From a virus, in the IMG/VR virus record IMGVR_UViG_3300046375_000045, positions 1 to 39,288 of that record: a DNA stretch of 39,288 nt. One strand, given 5' to 3'. A model generated the notes under the pieces. That model saw nothing but the letters and a program-made list of their open reading frames with translations, did no database searches and was not told where the DNA came from. A program made the translations under genes and the position numbers. Shown piece by piece: positions 13,242 to 20,417 of this stretch. Each line of letters starts with the position of its first letter. Positions within the stretch are counted from its first letter, which is position 1.

Positions 13242-14640
13242 TTCACTCTACCAATATCCAAAAGGCGTTATACCCCCCTGGATGTTCGCTAACGTTGTTT
13301 TGGGTGTTACGGGCATTTACCCTTGGCAAGGCGAAGCGATGGAAGCCGTTGCCCAAGGGCTCCCGACGGCGCTCTTAGCTGCTAACGCCAGCGGCAAAAC
13401 CAAACGGGTTATCGCGCCGCTTCTGCTCTGGTTGCTGTTCTCTTTTCCTAAAGCTGTCGGCAAAATGACTAGCGGCTCCTGGCAACAGATTCAGGAACAG
13501 CTCCTTCCTACTATGAATGAGTTCAAGCCGCGGCTACGCGGCCTGGGCTGGACTTGGCTCGATGGATGGATCGAGTCGCCTGAAGGCGGGTTTATCAGTG
13601 TGTTTTCGACTGATCAGCCGGGCCGCGCGGAAGGTTTTCACGGCACGCTCGAGGCGCCGCTCATGTACATCATCGACGAGGCCAAATCGGTTTCTGATCA
13701 AATCTTTGCCGCGAGCGATCGGTGTACGGCGCAGTACCGGTTATTTGCTTCATCGACCGGTAGCCCAACTGGCCGCTTATACGATTGTTTTAACCGGTTA
13801 AAACAGTTCTATTACGGGATTCGCATAACCAGTTTCGAGTGCCCGCATATCCCGGAAGAAACCAGGGAACGGGACAAGAAGATGTGGGGTGAAAACGATC
13901 CATGGTACAGGTCTCGGCACCTCTCGGAGTTCTCAGATGACGAGACATTTCCTAAAATTTGTAAGCCGCAGTGGATCAGAGCGTGTTGGGCTGAGCCGCC
14001 GGTGCACAAATCGGCTAACAAACGCGCATTCTGTGACTTTGCGGCTGGCGGCGCCGAGAACGTGATCGCGGTCGTCGATGGGAATCGAGTGTTCATCGGT
14101 GCGGCGTGGCGTGAAACCGATACGGTCCAGGCGGCGCGCCAATTCCGACGCGAATTTGAGCGTCTGGGCTTAAACCAAGGCCAGGTCTTCGGCGATGACG
14201 GCGGCCTGGGCACCGTGATGATCGACCAGATCGCCGAGCTCGGGTTCCAGGTTATCCGGGTACGGAACGAGGCTGAGGCTAGCGATCCGGAGCACTTTGC
14301 TAACTTGGGCAGCGAGGCTTGGTTCAATGCCGCGCGGATGATTGAGAAACGCGAAGTGATCCTGCCAGAAGATAAGACGTTCTTTGATCAAGCAACAGCA
14401 AGGCGACGCGATTATGACAGCAAAGGCCGTTTGATTGCCGAGCCGAAAAAGAAGTTGAGCGCCCGGGGTGTTGAGTCGCCGGACCGGGCGGATGCCGTGT
14501 TCGGTGCGCTGTACAATCCGTACCACGGCGCGGTCACGGCCGAACAGTTGAGCGGCATCTATCTGCCGAGCGGGAGCGGGTTCCAGCGTGATGACCTCGA
14601 CTTTAGCGGGGCAGAACCAGGGGAGGGCTTTTTCGGATGA
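13213..14640 (+). CDS. terL: Terminase large subunit
   Basis: 475 residues, GTG start inside the TerS gene. ATPase: Walker A AANASGKT (56-63), Walker B MYIIDE (151-156), coupling motif SSTGS (180-184). RNase H-like nuclease: D275 (RAFCDFAAGG), D328/D329 (VFGDDGG) and D424/D427 (SPDRADAVF). The full motor is present, so headful or cos cleavage is supported by an intact nuclease; which one cannot be told. The protein resembles the terminases that accompany Mu-type portals. Confidence 0.95.
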   Translation: METATTLRIDSLYQYPKGVIPPWMFANVVLGVTGIYPWQGEAMEAVAQGLPTALLAANASGKTKRVIAPLLLWLLFSFPKAVGKMTSGSWQQIQEQLLPTMNEFKPRLRGLGWTWLDGWIESPEGGFISVFSTDQPGRAEGFHGTLEAPLMYIIDEAKSVSDQIFAASDRCTAQYRLFASSTGSPTGRLYDCFNRLKQFYYGIRITSFECPHIPEETRERDKKMWGENDPWYRSRHLSEFSDDETFPKICKPQWIRACWAEPPVHKSANKRAFCDFAAGGAENVIAVVDGNRVFIGAAWRETDTVQAARQFRREFERLGLNQGQVFGDDGGLGTVMIDQIAELGFQVIRVRNEAEASDPEHFANLGSEAWFNAARMIEKREVILPEDKTFFDQATARRRDYDSKGRLIAEPKKKLSARGVESPDRADAVFGALYNPYHGAVTAEQLSGIYLPSGSGFQRDDLDFSGAEPGEGFFG

Positions 14641-14747
14641 TGAACTGGCGCGATCGTTACCAAGTTGATGATCTTAATGCGTGGCTCTTTTTTGGGTTGC
14701 TCTTACTTGCGTTGGTCAGCGCAGCGCTACTGCTTTGGGTGGACTAA
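14637..14747 (+). CDS. 36-residue membrane peptide of the lysis region
   Basis: Overlaps the terL stop and abuts the endolysin start. MMNWRDRYQVDDLNAWLFFG leads into a single hydrophobic helix (residues 15-34) ending WVD. A polar N-terminus and one span upstream of an endolysin candidate fit a pinholin-size or accessory lysis peptide, but size alone gives limited support. Confidence 0.55.
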   Translation: MMNWRDRYQVDDLNAWLFFGLLLLALVSAALLLWVD

Positions 14748-15443
14748 ATGAACGAACCTGACCTTGACTTTATTCGTCGGATTCTTTCGGTAGCCGAGTG
14801 CGGTAAACCGGATTTTCCGTTTAGTGAGGTCTACATTTATGCCGATGATAACCGGTTCTCTCCTGCGCGGCGCCAGATCACACTTTCAATCGGATTCACC
14901 GAAGGCGGGGGGAACCTGAAAAAAGTGCTCGAGCGCTATATCGCGCAAGGCGGCGCATTGGCGAAGGATCTGCAGGCGTTTATGCCTGGCATGGGCGACA
15001 AATCACGCGGTTCCTTGGCCGGTAACCAGGCGTTTATCGCTCTGCTCAAGGTCGCCGGCAAAGAGCAAATCATGCAGCAGGTGCAACGTGAAGAGTTTGA
15101 CCGGATGTACTTACAGCCGGCAATCCGCTGGGGCGAGACCTACAAGTTCACCTTAAATCTATCGTTCCTGACAATCGCCGATTCCTATCTGCATTCGGGA
15201 TCGATGCTGCCGTTCTTGATGGCGAAGTTCCCGGAAAAAAAGCCGGTCGACGGCGGCAACGAAAAGAAATGGATCACCGATTACCTGGATGCGCGGAAGA
15301 GTTGGCTCGCTAATCACTCGAACAAGATTTTAAACGGCACGGTGTACCGGGCCAATTGTTACCTAATCGAAGCGAGCAAAGGCAACTGGGATTTGCAAAC
15401 CGCCGTGGTGATGCACGGAACAAGTGTGGGGCCCAGCGTATGA
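14748..15443 (+). CDS. Chitosanase/lysozyme-like endolysin candidate
   Basis: 231 residues. RRILSVAECGKPDFPFSEVY (11-29), the following D33/D34, QITLSIGFTEGGGNLKKVLE (43-62) and RYI match a phage family related to GH46 chitosanases, whose typical signature is a Glu near residue 17 and a downstream Asp before a 'GISYG..Q....GSL' strand. E17 and D33 or D34 are the probable catalytic pair. The second half is helical (residues 165-215). No signal peptide, so it would need a holin. It lies between two small membrane-protein genes. Confidence 0.65.
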   Translation: MNEPDLDFIRRILSVAECGKPDFPFSEVYIYADDNRFSPARRQITLSIGFTEGGGNLKKVLERYIAQGGALAKDLQAFMPGMGDKSRGSLAGNQAFIALLKVAGKEQIMQQVQREEFDRMYLQPAIRWGETYKFTLNLSFLTIADSYLHSGSMLPFLMAKFPEKKPVDGGNEKKWITDYLDARKSWLANHSNKILNGTVYRANCYLIEASKGNWDLQTAVVMHGTSVGPSV

Positions 15444-15628
15444 TGCTGGCGCTTATCCAATGGCTGGTCTTAGTGATCGTAGTCTGCCTGCTTTACTGGG
15501 TAGTCAGCCAGTTTGCGCCAGCACAGATTCTCAAAGTCGTGCTGGTGGTCTGTGTGGTCATTGTCGTCTTAAGTTTAATCTTTTTATTTCTGCCGCTCGC
15601 CGGCGTTCACTTAGGAGGGTTAAGATGA
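15440..15628 (+). CDS. Two-span small membrane protein, holin candidate
   Basis: 62 residues from ATG 15440 (ATGA-type overlap with the endolysin gene). Two hydrophobic spans, MLALIQWLVLVIVVCLLYWV and ILKVVLVVCVVIVVLSLIFL, are separated by a short QFAPAQ turn. This is the pattern of class II holins and of a common small phage membrane family of unknown role. Adjacency to the endolysin candidate argues for holin or antiholin. Confidence 0.65.
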   Translation: MMLALIQWLVLVIVVCLLYWVVSQFAPAQILKVVLVVCVVIVVLSLIFLFLPLAGVHLGGLR

Positions 15629-16008
15629 TGAAAATCATTTTCGCATTTCTGCTTTGGTCCATCGGTGCGGATGTGGCCTGGGCATCGCCGTTCCTGGTCT
15701 GTGATCCGTACCCGGCCGGCCTGGATCAGAACACGAGCCCGGTTTCGTTTATCTTGAAAGGACTTTCGGCTAACCCGATTTCGACTCCGGTTCAGACTAA
15801 TCAGGACGGTACAATCCAGCTTCATTATGATCTTTCAACGCTAGGTAACGGTACTTACACGGTTATCGCGGACGCCGTGAATGTGTTTGGAGGAGTGAGT
15901 CCCGATAGCGCCCCCTTTCGTGTTCACAAAAGGCGTACCGGCCTCGCCCAGCAACTTACGAATCGTACCGTGACCGTTGGCAGTTTCGTTTTTACCGAAT
16001 CAAACTAG
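15625..16008 (+). CDS. Secreted Ig-like domain protein
   Basis: 127 residues; AGGAGGG (15613-15619) precedes ATG 15625. MMKIIFAFLLWSIGADVAWA is a signal peptide with an AWA|S cut. The mature part (SPVSFILKGLSANPISTPVQ ... GTIQLHYDLSTLGNGTYTV) has the Pro/Gly strand pattern of an Ig/FN3-like sandwich. It ends one base before the portal ATG. Export is unusual in a late operon; it could aid lysis or decorate the cell surface. Confidence 0.7.
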   Translation: MMKIIFAFLLWSIGADVAWASPFLVCDPYPAGLDQNTSPVSFILKGLSANPISTPVQTNQDGTIQLHYDLSTLGNGTYTVIADAVNVFGGVSPDSAPFRVHKRRTGLAQQLTNRTVTVGSFVFTESN

Positions 16009-16009
16009 A

Positions 16010-17968
16010 ATGGCCGCTAACCCCGACGTCGTCGATACCACTAAGCCCGAAGCGATCGTTCCGGATACGGCGACTACGGCCGTGACCGAGCCGTTGATCC
16101 AGGTCGAGGTCCAGGATCGCCTCCTGCGCGAGCTTAAACGACGCTTGTTTCCAAACGATGTCGAAGGAATCCTGTATTCGGCCATCGTCGGCGATCTTTA
16201 TTGGCAAGACCAGCTCTGGAGCCTCATGGTCGATACCTGGCCACGGCTCCAAACTAACTTGGGCAAACTGAAGCAATCGGTATCGAGTATGGAGTTTGCC
16301 GTTACGCCGTATGCTGAAGCTGACGACGAGCCGACCCCGAGCGCGCTCGAGAAAGCCGATTTCGTTAAGACGGCGCTCTTTGGCATGCACGGCGACGTCG
16401 CGTTCCAGCAGCACGATTTTAAGGAGACTCTGGAAGATATCGTCGACTCGATCGTGGCCGGGTTTACCGTGATGGAGGTTTACTGGGAACAGCGCGACGG
16501 CGGGATCATGCCGCAATGTACCCGCTGGTTGCCGGCGAGGTATTATCGGTATCCGTACGTTCTCGATGATGTCGACCGGTTGATGCTGAACCCGAGCGGG
16601 ATGCTTGGTGGCACGCAACTGGTGGATTTTCCGCTGTACAAGTTCCTGGTCTGCATCAAGCAAAGTCACGCTAATCATCCGGTGTTTACGGCACCGATGC
16701 GGACCCTGAGCGCCTGGTGGATCGCGAGCCGGTTCGGGCTGGAGTGGTTCATGACGTACGCGCAGCTCTTCGGGATCCCGAACCGGATAGCGTACTACCA
16801 GCCGGGTGACGACGTCGTGTACCAGAAACTGGTCCAGATGATGCGCCAGAGTGCCGCGGCGACCTGGGGCGTTTATCCCAAAGGTACCGAGATCCATATC
16901 GATGCCGCAGCCGGGAGCTCGAGTGGACACCTGCCGCAAGAACGCTTGATCGATGAGGCCGATAAGGTCTGTGACATCATGCTGCTAGGCCAGACGCTGA
17001 CGACCGAGGTACGGGAGAGCGGCGGCAACCGCGCGTTGGGCACGGTTCACCGCAAGGTCATGGACGAGGTGATGGAAGCGGCCGCCAAGTACGCCGCTAA
17101 GGTGATCACTACCCAGATCATTCCGGGGATCATCATTTACAATTTTGGCGAAGCCACTGAGTTCCCGACTTTAGCGCCGGTCGTCAATTCGCCGATCGAT
17201 CTGTTTAACCTGGCGCAGGCTTACAACATCTTGTTTAACCAGATGAAGATCCCGGTCCTGAACAAAGAACTTTATGCCCGGATCGAGTTTACACCACCGG
17301 AGGACGACGATGATGTTTACGAGCCACCCGCGGCACCGCCACCACCTGCTAACCCGTTTGGATTCCCGCATCCACAACCAGAAGGTACCCGACCAGAGCC
17401 GGCTGGAGCGCCTAACGGCAGCAAGGAACCAGGGGCTAAACCTAATATCGTTGAGCGTGTGGGTGCTGCTGGGCTTGGGGACGCTGACTGTTGTGATCCA
17501 GATTTTGATGGTGCTGGCGAAGGTCCGGATGGAAACGCTGTTCCGGCTCGCAAGGTAAGTTTTGCGCTGGATTACGGCGAGGAACCGGAACCGGGCGAGG
17601 TGATGCGATTTCTAGAGAAGGTCGAGGCGCGACGTGAACCCGGAACAACGACGGTGCTTGAGCCAAGAAAGCTGGATCGTTCGCCGGCTGAGGCGGCTGT
17701 GTCGCATGACACCGCCCAGTATTTCCGGGAGAACGCCGCGACGATCAAGGGCGTCAAATGGAAATCGGTAATGGACGATCGGACCACGCCTGAGTGCGTG
17801 GCCTTGAATGGCAAGCGCTGGACTTACCCTGACCTAAAGCCGATCGGGCACGACCTCGAATTTCCTGATTTCCCGCCGATAAAATGGAACTGCCGCTCGA
17901 GCGTGATGCCGGTCTTGAAAACGTGGCCACAGATCCGGCAATGGCTCAAAGGAATTTTTAAGCGATGA
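16010..17968 (+). CDS. Portal (DUF935, Mu gp29-like) fused to a MuF-type C-terminal domain
   Basis: 652 residues from ATG 16010, right after the previous stop (an upstream TTG overlaps that gene). Residues about 25-430 match Mu gp29-type portals (YWQDQLWSLMVDTWPRLQTN; LEDIVDSIVAGFTVMEVYWE; MLLGQTLTTEVRESGGNRAL). A Pro/Gly/Asp-rich linker (about 430-530) follows. The last 90 residues (GVKWKSVMDDRTTPECVALN ... FPPIKWNCRSSV) carry the conserved 'W.S..D..T...C..LNG..W......P...WNCR' end of MuF/SPP1 gp7 proteins. The long helical part of MuF is missing, so portal and minor head functions are merged and shortened. Confidence 0.85.
   Translation: MAANPDVVDTTKPEAIVPDTATTAVTEPLIQVEVQDRLLRELKRRLFPNDVEGILYSAIVGDLYWQDQLWSLMVDTWPRLQTNLGKLKQSVSSMEFAVTPYAEADDEPTPSALEKADFVKTALFGMHGDVAFQQHDFKETLEDIVDSIVAGFTVMEVYWEQRDGGIMPQCTRWLPARYYRYPYVLDDVDRLMLNPSGMLGGTQLVDFPLYKFLVCIKQSHANHPVFTAPMRTLSAWWIASRFGLEWFMTYAQLFGIPNRIAYYQPGDDVVYQKLVQMMRQSAAATWGVYPKGTEIHIDAAAGSSSGHLPQERLIDEADKVCDIMLLGQTLTTEVRESGGNRALGTVHRKVMDEVMEAAAKYAAKVITTQIIPGIIIYNFGEATEFPTLAPVVNSPIDLFNLAQAYNILFNQMKIPVLNKELYARIEFTPPEDDDDVYEPPAAPPPPANPFGFPHPQPEGTRPEPAGAPNGSKEPGAKPNIVERVGAAGLGDADCCDPDFDGAGEGPDGNAVPARKVSFALDYGEEPEPGEVMRFLEKVEARREPGTTTVLEPRKLDRSPAEAAVSHDTAQYFRENAATIKGVKWKSVMDDRTTPECVALNGKRWTYPDLKPIGHDLEFPDFPPIKWNCRSSVMPVLKTWPQIRQWLKGIFKR
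17310..17558 (+). CDS. Nested ORF in another frame of the portal linker: membrane protein candidate
   Basis: Inside the portal gene, GGAGG (17299-17303) is followed after 6 bases by an ATG in another frame, giving 82 residues. The N-terminal half is His/Arg-rich; residues about 44-70 (LNLISLSVWVLLGLGTLTVV, IQILMVLA) form a strong membrane span, then a basic end. The overlapped portal segment is a low-complexity linker free to accommodate a second frame. RBS and span together suggest a real overprinted gene, but chance remains possible. Confidence 0.4.
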   Translation: MMFTSHPRHRHHLLTRLDSRIHNQKVPDQSRLERLTAARNQGLNLISLSVWVLLGLGTLTVVIQILMVLAKVRMETLFRLAR

Positions 17969-18174
17969 CCAGCGAGGAATTAACTAAGCGATTTACTTAT
18001 CACCCGGTGAAAGGCGATCAAGAACAACGCTATGTGCACATTCGAACAGAGGCCGGACGTCTGGCGCAGGTCATAACAGATATGACGCCGGAAAGTCGCG
18101 AACAGGCGATCGCATTTACTAAGCTTGAAGAAGTCGTGATGTGGGCCAATGCGGCAATTGCGAGGAACGAATGA
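17965..18174 (+). CDS. Acb2/Tad1-like hairpin protein, candidate anti-CBASS/anti-Thoeris sponge
   Basis: 69 residues, overlapping the portal stop by 4 bases. RFTYHPVKGDQEQRYVHIRT (9-28) followed by helix, the turn TPESREQAIAFTKLEE and VVMWANAAIARNE matches a widespread phage family that, from memory, is annotated as the Acb2/Tad1 hairpin domain. Acb2 and Tad1 bind cyclic nucleotides or gcADPR and so blind CBASS or Thoeris defence. The conserved Tyr, Lys, Arg and the SREQ turn are present. Placement at the head of a run of tiny genes inserted in the head module fits an anti-defence locus. Confidence 0.65.
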   Translation: MTSEELTKRFTYHPVKGDQEQRYVHIRTEAGRLAQVITDMTPESREQAIAFTKLEEVVMWANAAIARNE

Positions 18175-18356
18175 GCGATTCGGAAATTATCTATGATCCG
18201 ATCCGTTGCGAAACGCACATTGGAGATTTTGTGATCTCCGATCAGATGCTAGCAGAGATGGGTCTCAGCGTTGAAAACCTTTTAGAACGAGTTGATTTCA
18301 CCAAACGGTCTAAAAGGGTGCGAGTCGATTTAAAAATTCCAGAATCCTCCAAATGA
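18171..18356 (+). CDS. Hypothetical protein, 61 residues
   Basis: ATGA overlap with the Acb2-like gene. MSDSEIIYDPIRCETHIGDF begins a soluble, beta-leaning protein with a basic end (KRSKRVRVDLKIP). No family recognised. It belongs to the run of tiny overlapping accessory genes 17965-18994. Confidence 0.6.
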   Translation: MSDSEIIYDPIRCETHIGDFVISDQMLAEMGLSVENLLERVDFTKRSKRVRVDLKIPESSK

Positions 18357-18496
18357 ATAATCTTACCAAAGAGCAATTCGACGAATTAGTTGAGAAGCTT
18401 TTCTTCGATTATCCGGTAATCCAGGATCGATTTATCGATTTAACTACAGGGAAGGTGGTTACGAGCGAGGACATTTACGGCAAACTGACATGCTGA
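18353..18496 (+). CDS. Hypothetical protein, 47 residues
   Basis: ATGA overlap with the previous gene and 7-base overlap with the next. MNNLTKEQFDELVEKLFFDY with an acidic helix, ending SEDIYGKLTC. Too short for a family call; overlaps at both ends support expression. Confidence 0.55.
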   Translation: MNNLTKEQFDELVEKLFFDYPVIQDRFIDLTTGKVVTSEDIYGKLTC

Positions 18497-18777
18497 CGCG
18501 CGCCGAAAAGCTTTTCAATATCCGGGCCCAGGTCCAGAAAGCCGTGAGCGAGATCGAGCACGGGGCGGTGTTTACTTCTACTCTGGCGTTAGCCGATGCG
18601 TTAGAGGCCGTGCTGAGATTCTTGGAAGAAGAGATGCCCGAGAAACCGCCAATTGTATCGCCTGTGCCGCCGCCTGATCCGGATGCGGTCGATGAGATGC
18701 TGCAGCGGGAACGCCGGATTCATCCTATGGGTGAAAAGGTGAAAGAAGCCGAACCGGCAAAAATCAAACGGAGATAG
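18490..18777 (+). CDS. Hypothetical protein, 95 residues
   Basis: Helical N-terminal half (AEKLFNIRAQVQKAVSEIEH; LADALEAVLRFLEEEM), a Pro-rich hinge (KPPIVSPVPPPDPDAVDEML) and a basic C-terminal tail. It is codon-biased like the surrounding structural genes, unlike its AT-richer neighbours. Function unknown. Confidence 0.65.
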   Translation: MLTRAEKLFNIRAQVQKAVSEIEHGAVFTSTLALADALEAVLRFLEEEMPEKPPIVSPVPPPDPDAVDEMLQRERRIHPMGEKVKEAEPAKIKRR

Positions 18778-18782
18778 TCAGA

Positions 18783-18896
18783 ATGCAATTGTTTAAATTT
18801 CTTCGAGTTGTTCACCATAAGCCGAAGCGTGCAACTCCGCGCGCCATAACTCTTCTCCGAGCAACCAGCTTAGTATTGGAGCTGTTTTCACAATGA
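18783..18896 (+). CDS. 37-residue basic peptide (candidate)
   Basis: GGAG (18770-18773) lies 9 bases before the ATG. MQLFKFLRVVHHKPKRATPR leads to a short hydrophobic end. The stop overlaps the next start (ATGA). The RBS and the overlap argue for translation; no family known. Confidence 0.4.
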   Translation: MQLFKFLRVVHHKPKRATPRAITLLRATSLVLELFSQ

Positions 18897-18994
18897 TGCC
18901 GTCTTTGACGATAAACCCAGCGCAGAAGGTTCTCCCGGTGAGCCTAAACAATCTTTCCACTTCACACTACTACGTCATATTTGAGCAAAAATGA
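18893..18994 (+). CDS. 33-residue peptide coupling to the protease gene (candidate)
   Basis: Its start overlaps the previous stop and its stop overlaps the protease start, both by 4 bases, exactly filling an otherwise empty gap. MMPSLTINPAQKVLPVSLNN is neutral and lacks motifs. It may serve mainly to carry ribosomes to the protease start, which has no good RBS. Confidence 0.4.
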   Translation: MMPSLTINPAQKVLPVSLNNLSTSHYYVIFEQK

Positions 18995-20286
18995 AAATTA
19001 TTCAGGCGATCGAGAAACGCGAGGACGTGAGCCCGAGTGAAGGCAAATCGAAGTATGGCGACGTGAAGTACGCCGACGAAAAGAACAAGAAATACCCGAT
19101 CGATTCGGAGGCTCACGTACGAGCGGCTTGGAGCTACATCAATATGCCGAAGAACGCCGCGAAGTATTCGAGCGAAGACGTCAAGACGATCAAAGGCCGA
19201 ATCAAGGCAGCCGGCAAAAAGTACGGGATCGAATTCTCGGACAACGGCGACAAGACCGAGAGTTCGCTGGTGAGCGCCGCGTCGATCGATCTGGAAGGCG
19301 AGACACCGGCTGAGATCATCTATTTTCCGAAAGGCGATTGGCGGATCCGGCCGGTAGTAAACGGCAAAGCCAAAGAGGTATCGGTCAAGGTCGACGAGAG
19401 CGTAGCGAGCGTGCTGCAAGCCGACCTAAATCGTCGGCTTAAAGATACCGTGCGCCCATACGCGGCCTTCGATCACAAGCCCGGTGCAGCCAGCTTTTTG
19501 CCGAAACAATTTAAGTGGGATGATTCCAAAGGTGTCGTGCTCGAGGTTGACTGGACCCAAGCTGGTAAGGACGCCGTGGCGGGCCGAAACTATTCGTATT
19601 TTTCCCCTACGTTCCTACTCAGTGATAAGGGTAAAGTGGCCGGGCTACCGGATACCGGCGAGATCGGCAGCCTGACGAACAACCCAGCTTTTCGAGAAAT
19701 ACAAAAAATCGCAGCGTCGGCGGATGATGACGACGAAGGAGAAGAAAGCAAAATGGTAAAATTGACAGATAAGTTAGTTGAGCTTGAGGTGATCACCGCC
19801 GAACAAGCGGCGGACGCGGATGAGGAGTTTCTCGTGCGCGCGGTCACCGGGCTGCATGAGGCGCTGGCGACCGTACAAGCGGCCAACGCGCGCCTGGTAA
19901 GCGAGAACACGGCGCTAGCGGCCAAGGCGATCGAGGTACAGAAGGCTGAGGCGAGCTCGATTGTGCAGGCGGCAATCGCCGAGGGCAAGATCGGGGCTAA
20001 AGACAAGACATCGATCGAGTTCTGGACCGGACAACTGGTGAGCTCACCGGAAACAGCTAAGAAGGTAATTGCATCGTTGCCGACCAATCCGGTTTTGCAA
20101 AAAGTGATCGACGTCAAGGTGAGCGATACCAAGCGGGTTGCTCAAGGCCAGAGCACTGCAGACCTGGTGCAGGCCCAGCACTTGGCGGTAGCCGAGATCC
20201 AGGCGGCTAACCCGAACCTGTCGTACACGGACGCGTTTAATAAAGCGCGTCGGGACAAACCGGAGATCTTCCCGGTCGAAGCTTGA
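18991..20286 (+). CDS. Head maturation protease/scaffold (Mu gpI-like)
   Basis: 431 residues. An N-terminal extension (1-85, KYGDVKYADEKNKKYPID...HVRAAWSYI) resembles a small helical domain found beside phage proteases. The protease domain (about 98-245) has AAFDHKPG (D161, H162), WTQAGKDAV and YSYFSPTF (S195), the gpI pattern, followed by TGEIGSLTNNPAF. From about 255 on, Ala/Glu-rich coiled coil (LHEALATVQAANARLVSENT) is the scaffold. It should trim the scaffold and capsid during prohead maturation, as in Mu. Confidence 0.8.
   Translation: MKIIQAIEKREDVSPSEGKSKYGDVKYADEKNKKYPIDSEAHVRAAWSYINMPKNAAKYSSEDVKTIKGRIKAAGKKYGIEFSDNGDKTESSLVSAASIDLEGETPAEIIYFPKGDWRIRPVVNGKAKEVSVKVDESVASVLQADLNRRLKDTVRPYAAFDHKPGAASFLPKQFKWDDSKGVVLEVDWTQAGKDAVAGRNYSYFSPTFLLSDKGKVAGLPDTGEIGSLTNNPAFREIQKIAASADDDDEGEESKMVKLTDKLVELEVITAEQAADADEEFLVRAVTGLHEALATVQAANARLVSENTALAAKAIEVQKAEASSIVQAAIAEGKIGAKDKTSIEFWTGQLVSSPETAKKVIASLPTNPVLQKVIDVKVSDTKRVAQGQSTADLVQAQHLAVAEIQAANPNLSYTDAFNKARRDKPEIFPVEA
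19753..20286 (+). CDS. Nested in-frame scaffold start (Mu gpZ-like arrangement)
   Basis: An ATG at 19753 sits exactly at the border between the protease and the coiled-coil scaffold, with AAGGAG (19736-19741) 11 bases upstream. Initiation here would yield a 177-residue scaffold without protease, as gpZ is produced inside gpI in Mu. The spacing is long, so the assignment rests mainly on position and precedent. Confidence 0.5.
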   Translation: MVKLTDKLVELEVITAEQAADADEEFLVRAVTGLHEALATVQAANARLVSENTALAAKAIEVQKAEASSIVQAAIAEGKIGAKDKTSIEFWTGQLVSSPETAKKVIASLPTNPVLQKVIDVKVSDTKRVAQGQSTADLVQAQHLAVAEIQAANPNLSYTDAFNKARRDKPEIFPVEA

Positions 20287-20299
20287 GAGAGAGAGTGAA

Positions 20300-20372
20300 C
20301 TGCAAAGGCCAGAACAGTTGGCAAGCGCGAAAGCGGACGTCGCGCTCGGTCCGACAGTGAGCGCCTTTGCAG
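20300..20372 (+). other. Strong intercistronic RNA structure upstream of the capsid genes
   Basis: CTGCAAAGGC (20300-20309) pairs perfectly with GCCTTTGCAG (20363-20372). Inside, AGCGCG (20324-20329) pairs with CGCGCT (20341-20346). No T tract follows, so it is not an intrinsic terminator. The gap 20287-20417 has no gene. A processing or stabilising hairpin that raises decoration and capsid mRNA over the upstream message is a reasonable inference. Confidence 0.6.
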
Positions 20373-20417
20373 ATCGGAGAAAACAGATAACACAAGAAAA
20401 ATTGAAAGGTAAATAAA

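Noticed and set aside
15992-16939. 315-codon reverse frame
   Set aside because: Antisense shadow of the portal gene, Arg/His-rich, no start signal.
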